Assembly (NCBI GenBank): GCA_963969595.1
Contig: OZ018417.1
Coordinates: forward strand, 19,594,501 to 19,658,500
Length of the DNA: 64,000 bases
Origin: Neckera pumila
Taxonomy: Eukaryota; Streptophyta; Bryopsida; Hypnales; Neckeraceae
Direction: 5' to 3'
Part shown: piece after piece, positions 22,479 through 34,826 of the stretch
How the letters are laid out: each line of letters starts with the position of its first letter
Position numbering within the stretch: position 1 is the stretch's first letter
Notes under the pieces: generated by a model
What the model was told of the DNA's origin: nothing
What the model saw: the letters and a program-made list of their open reading frames with translations, nothing else
The model's database searches: none
Translations under genes and position numbers: made by a program

Positions 22479-23335
22479 AAAGGATCTTACATGTTCATTG
22501 GAGTCATTTATGACTACGGATGAAAAACATGCCAAATACGGATGAAAGCTCATTCACTCATTGAAGTGTAGATAAATACCCTCCTGTAAACAATAGCCAC
22601 AATATGGACGATGAAGACATTCCACATGTTGGTGCAAGGAGTAATTATTTAACTAGCACAAAAGAAAAAAGAAAGAAAAAATTATCTAGCCTTCTAGCTT
22701 GGCTATTTGTTTGAGTTTTTTTTAATGTAGTGGATTTTCCATTTTTGAAAAAATAATAATAATAAATAATAATAATAATAAATAATAAACTCTATATAAA
22801 AAACTCTTCAAAACTTTTCAAGTATAAGGTGGACCAACCCATCACCGTCTACTTCTCAATTCCGTGGTATATTGTTTGTGTTCACTGCCGCATCCAAATC
22901 TGTCTAGAAAGTATCCAAAACAGTTTAAGATTCTAACAATATATGACAAGATTTTGGCTTTAATGTCAACATGGGATAACGTGTCAGCCCTTGATTGGTG
23001 GATTCTTAAGTGCTAATAGATACATTGAAGGATGGTTATGGGTTGTTGATAAAGGCGTTTATGTCTCCACTCTATGCACGGTTTTGTAACTTTAAGTTGA
23101 TTACTTCAAAAATTCACAGAAATTACATATTTGATTGAAAAATTATAATTCCAATTGGGTTTGATTTGTGAAACAAGCGCACACCTCTGAAAAATATTTT
23201 GAAAAATATTTGACCCCAAGATAGTCAGATTGCAAATCAGTATGGTGATAGGCTGTTCTATCTTAAGGTAGCCTGCTCTAAAAGCGACCGGCTTCTTCAA
23301 ATCAACCCTATAAAATGGTAGTGAATGGATATGAG
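22479..23335. other. No gene; AAT microsatellite at 22748-22790
   Basis: Contains a run of AATAATAATAAATAATAATA-type units. Nothing else recognised. Confidence 0.5.
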
Positions 23336-23339
23336 ATGG

Positions 23340-23905
23340 TCTTTAATCCCTAAATGTTTCAATCCTTTTCTGAATTTTTGCACATTTTTGCCTATATCTT
23401 TGTACAAAAACATCATTTACCGGAATTTCATTTGATCATCAAGGAAGGTTGCCTTTTCTACATTCAAGTATTACATTAAATGAATGAGAACTTAGTTGGA
23501 AGAAACAATGCTTCCAAGGCATCTGTTCATCGTCCAAAATATGGACGTCGGAGCGCTTCAAGGTTAAATGGATCACTTTAGTCATTGATTGAGCCCAGAA
23601 AAAAATATTCTTTAATGCAAGAGCCAATCATTGGTCTTGATTTCCTCAAATCACTTTAGAAGTTGTAAGTGGACGCATTTTGTGAGACCTAGGGTCACAA
23701 ATAGGTACCTACAACAGAAATCTTTGAAAATTCATAACTAATTCAAAAATGCTTCAAAAAATATGAAACCACTTGGGTTATATTTGTCATCCATTTTTCT
23801 TTCTCTGAAAAATGAGTAAAAAATATTTCTATTCATGCAATCCTATGGAAAAGGCGGACCAGCCCTTAAATGGTTGCTTTTAGAGCATCCTACTTTACTT
23901 ATGAG
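23340..23905. repeat. Dispersed repeat, inverted relative to 46720-46990
   Basis: The block from about 23640 to 23880 (AAGTTGTAAGTGGACGCATT, GACCTAGGGTCACAAATAGG, TACCTACAACAGAAATC, TCTATTCATGCAATCCTATG, GGCGGACCAGCCCTTAAATG) recurs as its reverse complement at 46720-46990. TTAATCCCTAAATG at 23342 resembles a TTAA-family end, so the whole may be a degraded member of that family. Confidence 0.55.
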
Positions 23906-24284
23906 TTCCATTCAAAATATGATCAATCAATCCAAATGGGCTGGCTTTTCCAAAATCATGAAATCATCAATTCATCATCGCCCTTTATACAAGCCTGAGT
24001 GAGGGTTACTAACGATTTTCATCCACTGGTTTCCATCCATTTTTGCTGAAATACTATTCCTTTGAGGTTCAGTTCTGTTTTTTCCTGTTTTGGGAGCGAG
24101 TTTCCAAGAGAAGAGCGAGTGAGACGGAGGCTTTCCGTTTCTATTGCTACCCATTTCAATAAGACTACAAAATACTTTCCAATATACACACTGTTGCTAT
24201 TGTGGGCAAGTGGGAGCACCTGCCTCACCTGCAGGAGCTCTTTAGGAGCTTTTCAAGTAAGGTAACTGACCCATTTCTAACCTC
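23906..24284. other. No gene assigned
   Basis: Two frames of about 68 codons overlap on opposite strands (24019-24228 minus, 24062-24265 plus). Neither is recognisable. Confidence 0.35.
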
Positions 24285-24514
24285 TTAACCCTTGAACGCC
24301 AGGCCGGTGGCCGTGGAAATCACCCTTTTGCAAAACCGTGGGAACAATTGGCTTAAAAAAATGAAAAAGTACTCATTGGAAGTCAAACTACTGTAAAGGA
24401 CCTTCCTTTTCACAACAAAATTTGGAGGATAAATAGTTGCATTTCTGTCCTACACAGGAGATTCTCTTGTCATTCATCGGATGCAAAGTGACCGCCTCGA
24501 CGTTCAAGGGTTAA
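24285..24514. mobile_element. 222-bp MITE with TTAA flanks (CCCTTGAACG subfamily), copy 1
   Basis: TTAA stands on both sides (24285-24288, 24511-24514). The ends are CCCTTGAACGCCAGGCCGG and GACCGCCTCGACGTTCAAGGG, with ten perfect terminal bases then mismatches. A second copy lies in inverted orientation at 59336-59568. The same TTAA/CCC rule as the larger elements here suggests mobilisation by the same transposase type. Confidence 0.75.
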
Positions 24515-24788
24515 CTTAAGTAATTGCCCATATGTGGAGTGCAAGTTTGTTCAGATGGGAATTTGATCTTATATGCGGAAACAGAGTTTGGAAGGATTGC
24601 ATATTTTTCCAAAATTTTCTTACACAAAACGTAATTATTATGAATTTTTAGTAGAAGATTCTCTCTGACCTATTCTTGATTTGTAGGTTGTTGTATTACC
24701 AACCATAGGCTGATGTAAGTGATTATTATGGCTTTCAATGTATAAGTTGTGATCATTCAATGTTTCAGTGTACACCTCCCAGAAATTA

Positions 24789-25185
24789 AGGTCGGACCAC
24801 CTATACTTAATCACTTAAGCTCTTGTGGAGCAGATGGTGAGCAGTTGAATGTGATGGAGATTTTTTGATGTAGGAAGATAGAAAATACTGAGATTGCAAA
24901 ATTTTCAGAATTTTTTTTGCAAAACTGAAATTTTTGTGAATTTTGGGAGCCAAAAAGTGTTCCAAACCATTTCCCAATCTATACAGTCTTTCAATTCCAA
25001 TCACTCAAGAACTAGCTTCCTAGTATCTACTTTCTTGTTACTTTTTGCATACTTTAGGACATATGTCATGATTTTACTAGTTCCAAACTTTAAAAAGAGT
25101 AAAAAACACATTCCAAGCCTTGATTGGAAATAGGGGCACTACCGATTGGAAAGTGGTCCTTGGTTGAAAATGGGTGGTCCGACCT
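24789..25185. mobile_element. 397-bp TIR element with TA duplication (Stowaway/mariner-like), copy 2
   Basis: Terminal inverted repeats AGGTCGGACCACC and GGTGGTCCGACCT are perfect. TA occurs immediately outside each end, the signature of Tc1/mariner-type MITEs. This is the cleanest copy; others are at 14836-15565 and 32818-33488, with an inverted partial copy at about 62250-62530. The open frames inside are not genes. Confidence 0.75.
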
Positions 25186-26200
25186 TATCTCTTACTCTAT
25201 GTGAGCTATTGGAAAGGCAATAGACCTATGGTTGGAAATACAGGAATCTATACCACCAAAATGTGGAGGGGAGGTGATCAAAAACAAGTTAGCTACCTTA
25301 GATCGGTCTTTGTGACTGGCTGAAAAAAAATCTAAGCTTCACCAGATGTTGGAATGTGTAGAATCAATGAGCAGAATTCAGAAGCTGACTACACAAAATA
25401 GTGAAATTATGTTACCTACACAAATTTCTCAACAGTCTACACTATAGAAAATATTCACTGCTTTTGTACAATGATGCATTCAATTTAAAGTCATGTGTAT
25501 GGCATAGAATTGTGCACCAATTCTCGGCCTGGTTCAGAGAGTGACATGTGGAATAAACATTGATCCATGAGATAATTTATCTCAGGTAAGGCAACCTAAT
25601 TGACAAGGCAACTTAATTTCACTATTTTGTGTATACTACCAACTGAGTGCATCTATTTTAAAATTAATTAATTAATTAATTTTTGGAAACGTAAACCACT
25701 CCCAAGAAATCCCCCCATTCCTTTTGCAAGCACATTCTAAGTCAAAATCGGCTCATAATGTCCGATTAGGCGGTTTTGTTTGCATAATCGGTCATTACGG
25801 CTTTTTCATCCAAAATCCAAGTTTTATCCTAAACGTTCATCTTTCCTACGTATAATATACGTCGGGCAATGCCCTCATTGTTTGGGATTACAGGAGAAAA
25901 TGCGCCTCCTCATTGAGCACCGCCCTCCTTGTCAACGCATTCATGCAATTCCCTCTTCCTTGGCCATTGCCCTACGCAAAGGAGATTCATTCAGTTGTAC
26001 AAACTCTCTTATTAGTGGATTTTCAATTGTAGTGGAAGTTTTAATATTTAATACCAATCAATTCAGTTACAATACCATTTGTTCTTTCACTTAGTTCTTT
26101 TGGTTCTTGTTCCTCTCTTTTTTTTTTCTTTTTTTTTTTCTGTTTTCTATTTTGCTCTTATCTCTTCATTTGCAAGCCTCGGCTTGGCTGTTAGGGTCCA
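25186..26200. other. No gene assigned; (TTAA)n run at 25659-25682
   Basis: AT-rich sequence with an AATTAATTAATTAATT run and a T-rich tract near 26116-26145. A 104-codon plus frame (25780-26094) shows no family resemblance. Confidence 0.4.
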
Positions 26201-26201
26201 T

Positions 26202-27271
26202 TCCCACCTGGTGTTTGCAAACTCCATGTGTTAACAGATAAAATCTCCGCCTAAGTAGGAAATCACCTTCTTTTACGGGAGTCAGGTTTGACTATTGTAC
26301 TACAGGAGTATTTGTTTGTTAGTTGTTTGCTATTCTCACATGCCTCGAACTGCACACCAACTGTTATTAATTACTTAACACCAAATATTATTAATCCAAT
26401 ATGATCGTTCACGATCTGAAACAAGTCAACAACCGATGCAAGAAATTGGACCTTCGAAATTGGAGCCTTGAACAGGATCTGAAACCACCAGTGCAGAAAA
26501 TTGAAGCCTCATCGATCTTCTCCAACCAGTGGACGTAGTGAAGATTCTGGTGCTGCAAATTTCTTGCATTGATTATTTCTTCATGCTGGGAACAAAGCTT
26601 GAAACAACCGCTACTACTTCTGAAGCTGCTGCAACGCTCTCAGCTGGCACGTCCAAGTTCTGAGCAGGCAGTGCTTCGGGAGTCAAATCTAGGGCGGGGT
26701 GGCTCAATGGAAATTGTCCGTTTGTTCAAAACATAAAAATAAAAAACTAGGGGTGGCTCCCAATCAGATGTTGGTCGCAGCTCGGGTCGCAGCTACCGTA
26801 GAAGAAGATTAACGATTAATTGAAGCTTCGATTTCTTGGACCAATTGTGTCTGCGTCGGAGGTGTTGAAGTAGTCAGTCTTCCTGGTCTTCGTGAACTGC
26901 ATCGCTTCGACTGTTGCCGGGTTTTGTCTTCGGTGAAACTGAAATGTTCTCCCGCAAGTCCAAAAAATTCAACAGCATGATCAGATAGCAACGGTAGTTT
27001 TAGATAATACGCACAAACAGGCAACAGTACATAACAACGCACGGGTTCAACGGAAATCTTCAAATTCCAGAGATTTTAATGTCACGAAAAATCTGGCTAG
27101 TTTCTTGTGATTACTCCAGAAATTCCGTAATACCTCCGCTCTTACACCCCCACATCTCAGCTTCCAGCTAGGATCAGCATTTGCTAAACAGCGTGAGTGG
27201 GAACGCAACAACAAATTATGATGTAAGAGCAGCTGTTAAGAGCACCCGTAAAACCAGGTGGAAACGGGCCT
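26202..27271. mobile_element. 1.07-kb TIR element (superfamily open)
   Basis: The left end GGTCCATTCCCACCTGGTGT and the right end GTAAAACCAGGTGGAAACGG (then GCC) are imperfect inverted repeats of about 22 bp. The GGCCCGTTTCCACCTGG-type end is common among plant hAT and Harbinger-derived elements. The interior is GC-richer than its surroundings. A minus frame of 84 codons (26809-27063) is not recognised. Confidence 0.5.
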
Positions 27272-28078
27272 TCATTCTCTGGTTTCTTTAATGCAATGAT
27301 ATTTTCCATTTGTCAAAAAAAATAAAAAATAAAAAATAAAAATAAAAATAAAAATTCAGTTACTGTACGTATGGGCTGGAGATTCCTTGTTAGTGTGACC
27401 CCACCGACTTGCAGTTTTCCACTCAAGTTGTTCACACTGATGACTGGACCAGAATTCAGGAGTGCGATACGCACACTCTTCAGTTCACCCCACTCACCCC
27501 AGATTGGGGAAAGGAGGAGAAGGTATAACCGCCACTTTTCCTCACTGCCCTGGATACTAGCTTGGTGGTCAAAATGATGAAAATTTTGAAGTGAAATGAT
27601 TCGCCTCCTTGCCGGAGAGAATTAAAGCAAATTGAATTGGAGCAGTTTAGTATTTTTTAATACTCACATGAGATTCTAAGAATTTTCAAGTTGAAAGTCA
27701 GGGAATCTTTTCATGCCACTAGACGAAAAAGGGGGATTTTAGAATCCCTTAGAATGCATCTTTTGGAATAATGTAGGAATAAATTACAAAATTTAAAGGG
27801 CTGGAAATATTTGTGTCCAAATTTGACCTTGGGCTCTTGTAGATAAAAGGTTGTACATTGTAGGCAAGAATCTTTTAGAGGTCAGTTTAGTTTTGGAAAA
27901 GAGCCACAATCAAGTATTGTTACCTTATTGTAAATTAGAAACTCTAAATCAATGAGGATATATTTTGAACTACAAAATCAACCAACTTCTACATAGTTAG
28001 GCAACAAGTTTTTTCATTTATCCCCAATTGGGGTGTGAAAGAAAAATCCCCCCTCCCAGGTAGAAAACTCGTTGTCGA
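27272..28078. other. No gene; A-rich simple repeat at 27316-27357
   Basis: The A-rich tract (AAAAAATAAAAATAAAAA units) lies just outside the TIR element. The 68-codon frame after it has no resemblance to known proteins. Confidence 0.45.
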
Positions 28079-28080
28079 TA

Positions 28081-28420
28081 CAATAGAACCTCTCTAATTT
28101 GATAGGGCTGGGACTGCCTGACAATATTAGTTTAGAGAGATTCATTGCGTAATAGAGGGTCTGTAGTATACAAGAAGTTGCCATAGTGGTATAGATGCCA
28201 CATCTTCAGACAAGGGACCTTGCATCATGGTCAAGAATTTTATTCAAAAGAATAGTTTATCTTTTGGGGACAAGGTCTAGGTCCATTATAATTTCCTTGG
28301 CCAACTCTCATTCACTGCTATGACTCTTATTATATTCTCAAAGTCAAGACTGCCTGACCTAGGTAGTATTTTAGAGAGGTTTATTGGCTTATAGAGGAAC
28401 AATTTAGAGAGGTTGTACTG
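28081..28420. mobile_element. Emigrant-like (pogo/mariner) MITE
   Basis: The ends CAATAGAACCTCTCTAATTTG and the complement of CAATTTAGAGAGGTTGTACTG match at about 17 of 21 positions. TA is present outside both ends (28079-28080, 28421-28422). Plant Emigrant/Lemi-type pogo MITEs start CAGTAAAACCTCTATAAATT, close to what is seen. GACTGCCTGAC occurs twice internally as subterminal repeats. Non-coding. Confidence 0.75.
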
Positions 28421-28422
28421 TA

Positions 28423-29299
28423 TTTAGACAAGTCTAAGGTATTTTCCACTACACCTTTCAATGCAATTACCGTAGACCATATTAAATTAATTATGTTTTA
28501 CAAGCTTCAATTAGAATCTTCATTATTTAAAGGTACTTTCAATTTTAATAAAAATTTCTATCCACACTATAATTGAACTATACTCATTTTCCCTCTCTAG
28601 AGATATCAAAAAGGGATAGCAATGGACACAAAATTGTCTTTGCTTTCAAGACTTTCTAGAATTTTTCTTAACTACTTAATAAACCATTGTCCACTGAGGC
28701 ATAAATTGTAGGTACCTACAACTTCAATTTTGGCATGATTTTTTTATTCCTTTTTTTCTAGATAGAAAAATCAATTAGCCTTATTAAAATATAGTTTTTA
28801 TTTCAATCAATACTTAGGACTAAAGTTGTGCCACCCAAAATAAAAATAGGCAAGCTTGGACAACAAAAACAAGTCAAAGAAAGTCAATTTAAAAAAATGG
28901 AATCTCATAAAATATATTTTTGTCTAATACATGAAAAACTTTACTTCACTCTATTTGGATTATAGATGTGAAAGTTATAAAGGATATTGCTTTTTGTGCA
29001 ATCAAGGCATCCTTTTTGGAAAAAGAACTTATAGGATTCATTTTTTACCTCAATTTTCACAATCCCTCCCAATTTTCTACAACCTGGTTTACATTGATTG
29101 CTACAACAATCTTACTATTGAAATTGATATGATTCTCCACAATAAATATATTTGTCTTCAAACTTTGAATTGGAAAATTTCAAGTTTAGAGCATTCAAAG
29201 TCTTTTAATCTTGTATGGAGAGGAGCATAATGAAGAATTTTCTTAGTTTAAGCTCTAAAATCTTGCCATCTAAATGGTCAGAATTTTGAAATTTCTTCT
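28423..29299. other. No gene seen
   Basis: AT-rich sequence. The 99-codon plus frame at 28931-29230 is rich in aromatic residues and cysteine but matches nothing I know. Confidence 0.35.
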
Positions 29300-30043
29300 A
29301 GGGTGATTGCATGAAAGACCTTCCGTTTTGGTTCCACTTTGGCCGTTTTTAGCCATTTTGGGGGAATACTATAAAAATAGAAAAACATTTTTAAAAAATT
29401 ATGAAAAATATGAGAACTGTATAAACCTATAAGAAGAAGGTATCCTATGAAGGAAAAGAAAAGAAAAAATTTCTAAATAGGAGAACTAAAAAAGTGCAGA
29501 ATCGCAAGAAAATACATACTTTGACATTTTAATTTGTAAAAAATAGGAAAAGTAATTTTAAAAAAAACTGAAAAATGCCATTTGATAAGACTTCATGGTG
29601 AAGAGATTCCACCAGAAAAATGATCCTAAAACCATCTTCAATGTTCAAAATTGCATGCGCAAGGAAGCCCTCTTTGCATGGACTTAGAGGATATAAAATA
29701 AAATATTTTTTAATGCCCCATGGTAGAATAATGGCTTCCTACTATAGAAATAGACCATAGAAATTTTAGCTCCAAATCATTCAATTTGGAGACTCCTTAC
29801 GTAATTAAAAACCCTAAAACTCAAAACGTGATATATTAGTTTAAATGATTTTTAAATATAAAATGATTTTTGGAAATTTCTAAAAAATACGAGATATAAT
29901 CAAATTCAAAAGAAGAATCTCCAATAAAAATTTCAAGTTCATGTAAGTCAAGCTTCAGAAGTTATTGCAAAAGGAAGCTTCAACATTCCTTTTGTGACAA
30001 TGTTTTAGTACTTTCCAGTACCGGTCTTTCTTGCAATCACCCT
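29300..30043. mobile_element. 744-bp TIR element, copy 1
   Basis: The ends AGGGTGATTGCATGAAAGAC and GTCTTTCTTGCAATCACCCT are inverted repeats with one mismatch in 20. The interior (AGAAGAAGGTATCCTATGAA, ATTTTAATTTGTAAAAAATA, CTAAAACCATCTTCAATGTT) recurs in the same orientation at 60718-61470. Non-coding and AT-rich. Confidence 0.75.
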
Positions 30044-31270
30044 CTACACATTCTCATGCTAGTCTAGTGCAAGATCCTACCATTGGACTTGCAAAAGGAA
30101 TGAGTGATTAAAATTTTGTGCTCTTTGTACATATTAGAAATGACAATTTCAAAGTGATTTTGGTAAAATATAATATTCAAGACGTTTTAGATTCTTGAAT
30201 CTGTGCATAACTAATTGTAGGTTTGAGGTCTATTAATTTTCAAGAGGAAGGTGGCCAAATTTTTTGATTGAGTTCTTTAGTGTACATTTACACCAAAGGA
30301 ATTATTTTAATCGTTTAGGATATAAAATAGCCCCACTATGACCAATAAATCAAAACAATATCACTATGCCATCTTTCAATCTCAATCCTTTATTGTGGAG
30401 GAGGTTCTTTATTTTGCACAGAGTTAGGTCTTTAGATGTTTTTTGGAAGTCCGTTTTCGCCCTATTCCCCTTTCTATATTGAACATTGCTAATGTCAGAA
30501 TATTTAAATAATAAAAATAATAAAAAGTAAAAAAAAACATTAAAAAAAAGTAAAAAAATAAAAAGAATCGATTTCTTTAAAAAAGTGATGAAATATTATT
30601 ATTTGACGTGGCAATTGCTTTGCTATGTCAGATTTTCAATGTGGAGGAGTTGCCATAATCTAGGAACTTAGGAAAACTCAAGGAACTCGCGGCCTTATTG
30701 AGCACTTCTTAGTGAAAACATCCACATTACAAGTTTAATTTGAGGTTTGATTCTTCATTTCTAAATTCTATCCTTTACATTGATAGACCTTGCAACTTCA
30801 TTCTTGAAGTTTAGTACTTTTACTAGAACAAATCCACCTATTGTCAAATCAATTTGTATTAAAATTTGTGTTAAATCTAACACAAATTTCTATTCCCATC
30901 TTGATACATTTGTTAAAGAATTTGTATTTACATATTTCCATTTTGCCACTGGTTCCTTTTGCTATTACTGAAAGCAAAATGTATAATATATGAAAAAATT
31001 GGATGGTTCCATAGTATCATTTCAATTGCAATAAAAAATGATCTCATTATTGATAGGAATTAAAGATACAACAAGGGAATTGAGGTGCTTTCTCTATAAA
31101 AAAATTTAAATTCTTAAAAAAATGGATTTCTTAACTAATGAAAATGAAAATGACAAGGAATTTATCCAAAAAATTATTTTGATAAAAAAAAAAGACAAAG
31201 TTTTGTTGCATATCTTGGTCTTTTATCCAAATTGTTGTGAGCATCAATGTAGATTATAAACTAAATGTAG
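30044..31270. other. No gene; degraded MITE remnant at about 30400-30700
   Basis: GACGTGGCAATTGCTTTGCT at 30605, preceded by an A/T simple-sequence tract (30500-30560), resembles the interior of the CATTAGA-family copy at 57967-58261, but the ends are not preserved. Confidence 0.45.
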
Positions 31271-31562
31271 CATTAGAAGAGATTTGAGGTTTCTAAGAGA
31301 CTGCGAGTTATCCTGTGTTCTCAGACTGTGGGAACGCAAGAATTCTGCTGGCTGATGTGGTCGAGAGAGTACCACATCATTTTCAAAAAAGAGACCAAAA
31401 AAAAAAAATGACCTAAAATGATACTTCGTATTTGGGAGATTTTTATTTTTATTTTATTTTATTTTATTTTTCTGATAGCTCGTACCGGCTGTTCACAAAT
31501 CTAGCCAGATTAGAGAACGGGCCTGAAACAGCTCTCCAATGCCCCTCAAATCTCCTCTAATG
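31271..31562. mobile_element. CATTAGA-family MITE, copy 3
   Basis: The ends CATTAGAAGAGATTTGAGG and CCTCAAATCTCCTCTAATG are inverted with one mismatch. Shared with the 57967 copy: CAGACTGTGGGAACGCAA in inverse form and the GGCCTGAAACAGCTC block. An ATTTTATTTT-type microsatellite occupies the centre (about 31440-31470). Confidence 0.75.
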
Positions 31563-32815
31563 ATTTTTTGGGCCTCATTTCATTAGTTGAACGCACTAAC
31601 AAGAGAAAGTCTTCTTCATTTCTAAACTTAGGTATGAAGTTCATGGGTAATGGGGACAAATAATTTGAGAAAAAAATAAATATAAAAGGGACTAGTAGTA
31701 TGGAATAGAAGTAATACATTTGGTCATATAATTAGTACAGAGACACTAATTTACCAAATTTATACTAAATTTGTGTAAGTTGAAATATTATTGTATTTTG
31801 ATAATGTCCACAAAAATAAAATTTGAAGATGACATTAGTTTTGTACTTTCACTATTTATAAAGTTAATAAGTCTAGAATTACCTACTTGATGAATAGTCT
31901 AAAAATGTAGGGTTTAGAATGACATGTTAGGAACTCTACCCTTTTAATGGAAATTCAAAAAATTAATCCAAAAATAAGAATATTAATAACCTCAAATCCT
32001 TACATGCCTCCATTGTAATCAACTACGTTGATTTGTTGTATTAGTGAGGGAAGGGAAAATTAGCATCATCTATAAATTGGTATCATAACAAAATTTAATT
32101 TTGTAGAAACTAATATTATTCGGAAATATTTCACCCTACACTAATATCATTATTTAACAAGTAGTGCAAATTTGATAAATCAATGTTAGAAGCAATAATA
32201 GGATAAAATAGTGTATACTACAAGTAGCTATATTTATGTTGCACTGACTCTTTTTTTTATTAAGATTCAACTCAAATTTTCTTACGAATAAGGTAGGAAG
32301 CTTGTGGTCACTTTACATAGTTTTTTAGATGCCATTATTGGCTATACAATTATTTTGAGCTAAAGAACAATAAATCATTTAGGAAATATTCTACACATAT
32401 TTGGTCAATTCATTTTAGTCAAAGAAAGATACATTACATAACATCATAAACTAGTGGACCTTACCATATTGAGAAGGTATTATGCTTTGCTAGATACATG
32501 GGAGGGATTTATCACTTTATTCATAGATTGGGATTGGTTGAAGAGACATATAAGACAATTTTGTTCATTGTAAGGAACCTCTTTTCAAGGATGCAAAAAA
32601 GGCCTCTACCTCATTAATAAACAATGTTATGATAGGGACTTAAAGCAAAATCTAACAAGTTTTAATTATAAGGCCAATTATTCATGTCCTTTTGGACGCT
32701 AATGTAGTTCTTCCTATATACTTTTGATGGTAGACCAAAAGTATCCCTTCACACTGCGTAAGATTGAATAAACCTTTTGCAATATTGAAAAATTGCATGA
32801 AGTTGTTCATTGAAT
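31563..32815. other. No gene seen
   Basis: Very AT-rich sequence without a substantial open frame or recognisable repeat. Confidence 0.45.
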
Positions 32816-32817
32816 TA

Positions 32818-33488
32818 AGGGTGGACCACCTATACCTAATCACTTAAGCTCCCGTGGCGCAGATGCTTTTTTTTCATTTTTTGAGAAGTGCCATAGTGGC
32901 AATATAAAATTTTGTAATGGTGCTTCAAATTTCAACATTCATCCATATCATATAGAAAATATACATCACATGTTTATAATTTGGTTTTCATCCACAATGT
33001 GCCGACTTCATCCATTTTTGTTTACTTTGAATTTTTTTTGGCGATTTCATCCAAGTTTTTGGTCCTTTTTTTAACCATTTTTAGCCAGATTATTTTTTCT
33101 GGTGCAATTTGGCACCTGAAAGCCAAAAAAAAAGCCCTGGTGAGCAATTGAATGCGATGAAGATCTTTCCCATGTAGGGAGATAGAAAATACTAAGATTG
33201 CAAAGTTTTCAATTTTTTTTTTTCAAAATTGAAATTTCTGTGAAATTTGGGAGCCAAAAGTGTTCAGAACCAATTCCCAATCTGTAGAGGCTTCCAATTC
33301 TGATCATTTAAGAACTAGCTTCCTACTATCTATTTTCCTATTATTCTTTGCATACTTTAGGACATGTGTCATGATCTCATTAGTTCCAAACTTAAAAAAG
33401 AGTAAAAAACACATTACAAGCCGTGATTGGAAATAGGGGCACTGCCGGTTGGGAATTGGTCCCTGGTTGGAAATAAGTGGTCTGACCT
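32818..33488. mobile_element. TA-flanked TIR element, copy 3, with a nested insertion
   Basis: The ends AGGGTGGACCACC and GGTCTGACCT are followed by TA at both borders. Relative to the intact 24789-25185 copy, about 270 bases (32866-33137) are inserted after GCGCAGATG. That insert has its own imperfect inverted ends (GCTTTTTTTTCATTTTTTGA / AAAGCCAAAAAAAAAGC) and GGATGAA-type words. Confidence 0.7.
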
Positions 33489-33617
33489 TAGTAACAACCT
33501 AATTCCAACCCTCTCAACCCCAATTTCATATAGAACTAGTGTAGCCCTGTGCCGATGCCACAGCCAAAACAAAAGCAAAAATAATTTTCTAATTATTAAA
33601 GTCATAATAAAAACTTT

Positions 33618-33900
33618 GAAATTCAATAACTTTTGCACCGTACGCCCAAACACCACAAAACAAAGCCCATGCCCCCCTCCTTGCCAAGAGCTTTCCGATG
33701 GTACTAAGCACACGGCCGGAATCAAAGTAAATTTTTTTTAATTTTTTGATCTGTAAATAATTCGAAATTCAATAACTTCTGCACCGTAGCTCCAAACGCC
33801 ACAAAACCAAGCCCGTGCACCCCTCCTCGCCGAGGGCTTTCTGATGGTACCAAGCACGCGGCCGGGGGACGCACGGTCCGGGAGATCTCAACGTAACAAA
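33618..33900. repeat. Two tandem units (period 146) of a dispersed repeat upstream of the permease gene
   Basis: GAAATTCAATAACTTNTGCA, CAAACRCCACAAAACNAAGC and TTTCYGATGGTACYAAGCAC occur at 33618 and again at 33764. An inverted, shorter copy lies at 40608-40650 downstream of the gene. The open frames on both strands are the repeat read through. Confidence 0.7.
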
Positions 33901-34099
33901 ACAAACAAACAAACAAATAAACAAACAATCGAACATAAGGTATAGATGCATATGAAGTCAAATTTGGGTCCAAGGATTCCATATCCCAATTGCGCTAGGT
34001 TCTTAATGGGTCTCCTTACCATAGCTTTTGTCATTTGTCAATGCAAAGCTTCTTCCCCCTTCGATCCAACTTAAATAAAAAAACAAAAAACAAACATAT

Positions 34100-34560
34100 T
34101 AAGTGGCCCCGTCAAAGACTCCAACGGCCCCTATTGTACCTTCAAAATGCAAAAACTCGAATCCCCAACAGTAGTCCTAACTTTTCATAAAGCACCACCC
34201 ATTGAAATGCCAGCTCAGTAACTCCCCACCCAACCACCATCCTCCACGTGCCCCCCCCTCTACAAAAAATTACCCCCATACACGAAAGCCGCAGTTCTTG
34301 CGTCAGATTCCCCCCATCGAATCGGCCTTTTCCCACCGCTTCATATTTCAAACCAGCTTGGACCGAAACCCTTTTCACACACCGCCATACCCCACGTCTC
34401 CTTCCCCCAAAGTCCGCCAAAGCACGAGGGAGGCGATTCTGCCGCTGTATATCTTCAAGCGCCCCCTCCCCAGGCCCCCACGCTACGCCTCATTTGCACG
34501 AGCTCGGTCTTCCTGTTGCACACGAATTGAACCGCCAGTAACTTAACTTCCTGATGCTGC
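34100..34560 (+). promoter_or_regulatory. C-rich upstream region of the permease gene (probable promoter)
   Basis: This 460-base block is markedly more C-rich than all flanking sequence, as plant promoter/leader regions often are, and ends about 0.8 kb before the permease ATG. A TATATC-like motif is at about 34448 and another TATA-rich site (TATATATATG) at 34688-34697; I cannot choose the start site. The open frames here on both strands (92-114 codons, proline-rich) follow from base composition. Confidence 0.4.
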
Positions 34561-34571
34561 CGCTCTCTTCG

Positions 34572-34604
34572 TTACTGTAGTGCTCTTGACTAGCACTACA
34601 GTAA
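34572..34604 (+). promoter_or_regulatory. 13-bp perfect hairpin in the permease 5' leader region
   Basis: TTACTGTAGTGCT and AGCACTACAGTAA are exact inverted repeats around the 7-base loop CTTGACT. If transcribed, it would fold in the 5' leader. GAGTAGTAGTCTTG repeats follow. The function is unknown. Confidence 0.6.
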
Positions 34605-34826
34605 TAGTCTTGAGTAGTAGTCTTGTGTTTTTTTGGAACGAGAGGAGCAAGAGTACAAGCTCGCGCGCATCGGGTCAATACCGTATGTATATATATGCTT
34701 GGTCGTGGATGGTATTTATGCTTTGCATTTATGTCTGCAGTTCATGGGGTATATGCGTGGTGACCAGTTTCGGGATCCAGTTTCGGGAACCAGTGTTGGA
34801 GTGAGATTTTCTTGCAGTAATTTGGA

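Noticed and set aside
27316..27357. A-rich tract as a LINE or SINE tail
   Set aside because: No reverse transcriptase, polymerase III boxes or target duplication nearby; a plain simple repeat fits.
32076..32090. TTGGTATCATAAC resembling an initiator-Met primer-binding site
   Set aside because: Only partial match, with no LTR end beside it and no gag or pol downstream.
33414..33982. Four overlapping frames of 60-104 codons
   Set aside because: They are translations of two tandem copies of a dispersed repeat, on both strands.
34142..34546. Overlapping open frames of 92-114 codons on both strands upstream of the permease
   Set aside because: They follow from the C-rich composition, are proline/arginine-biased, resemble nothing and sit where the promoter is expected.
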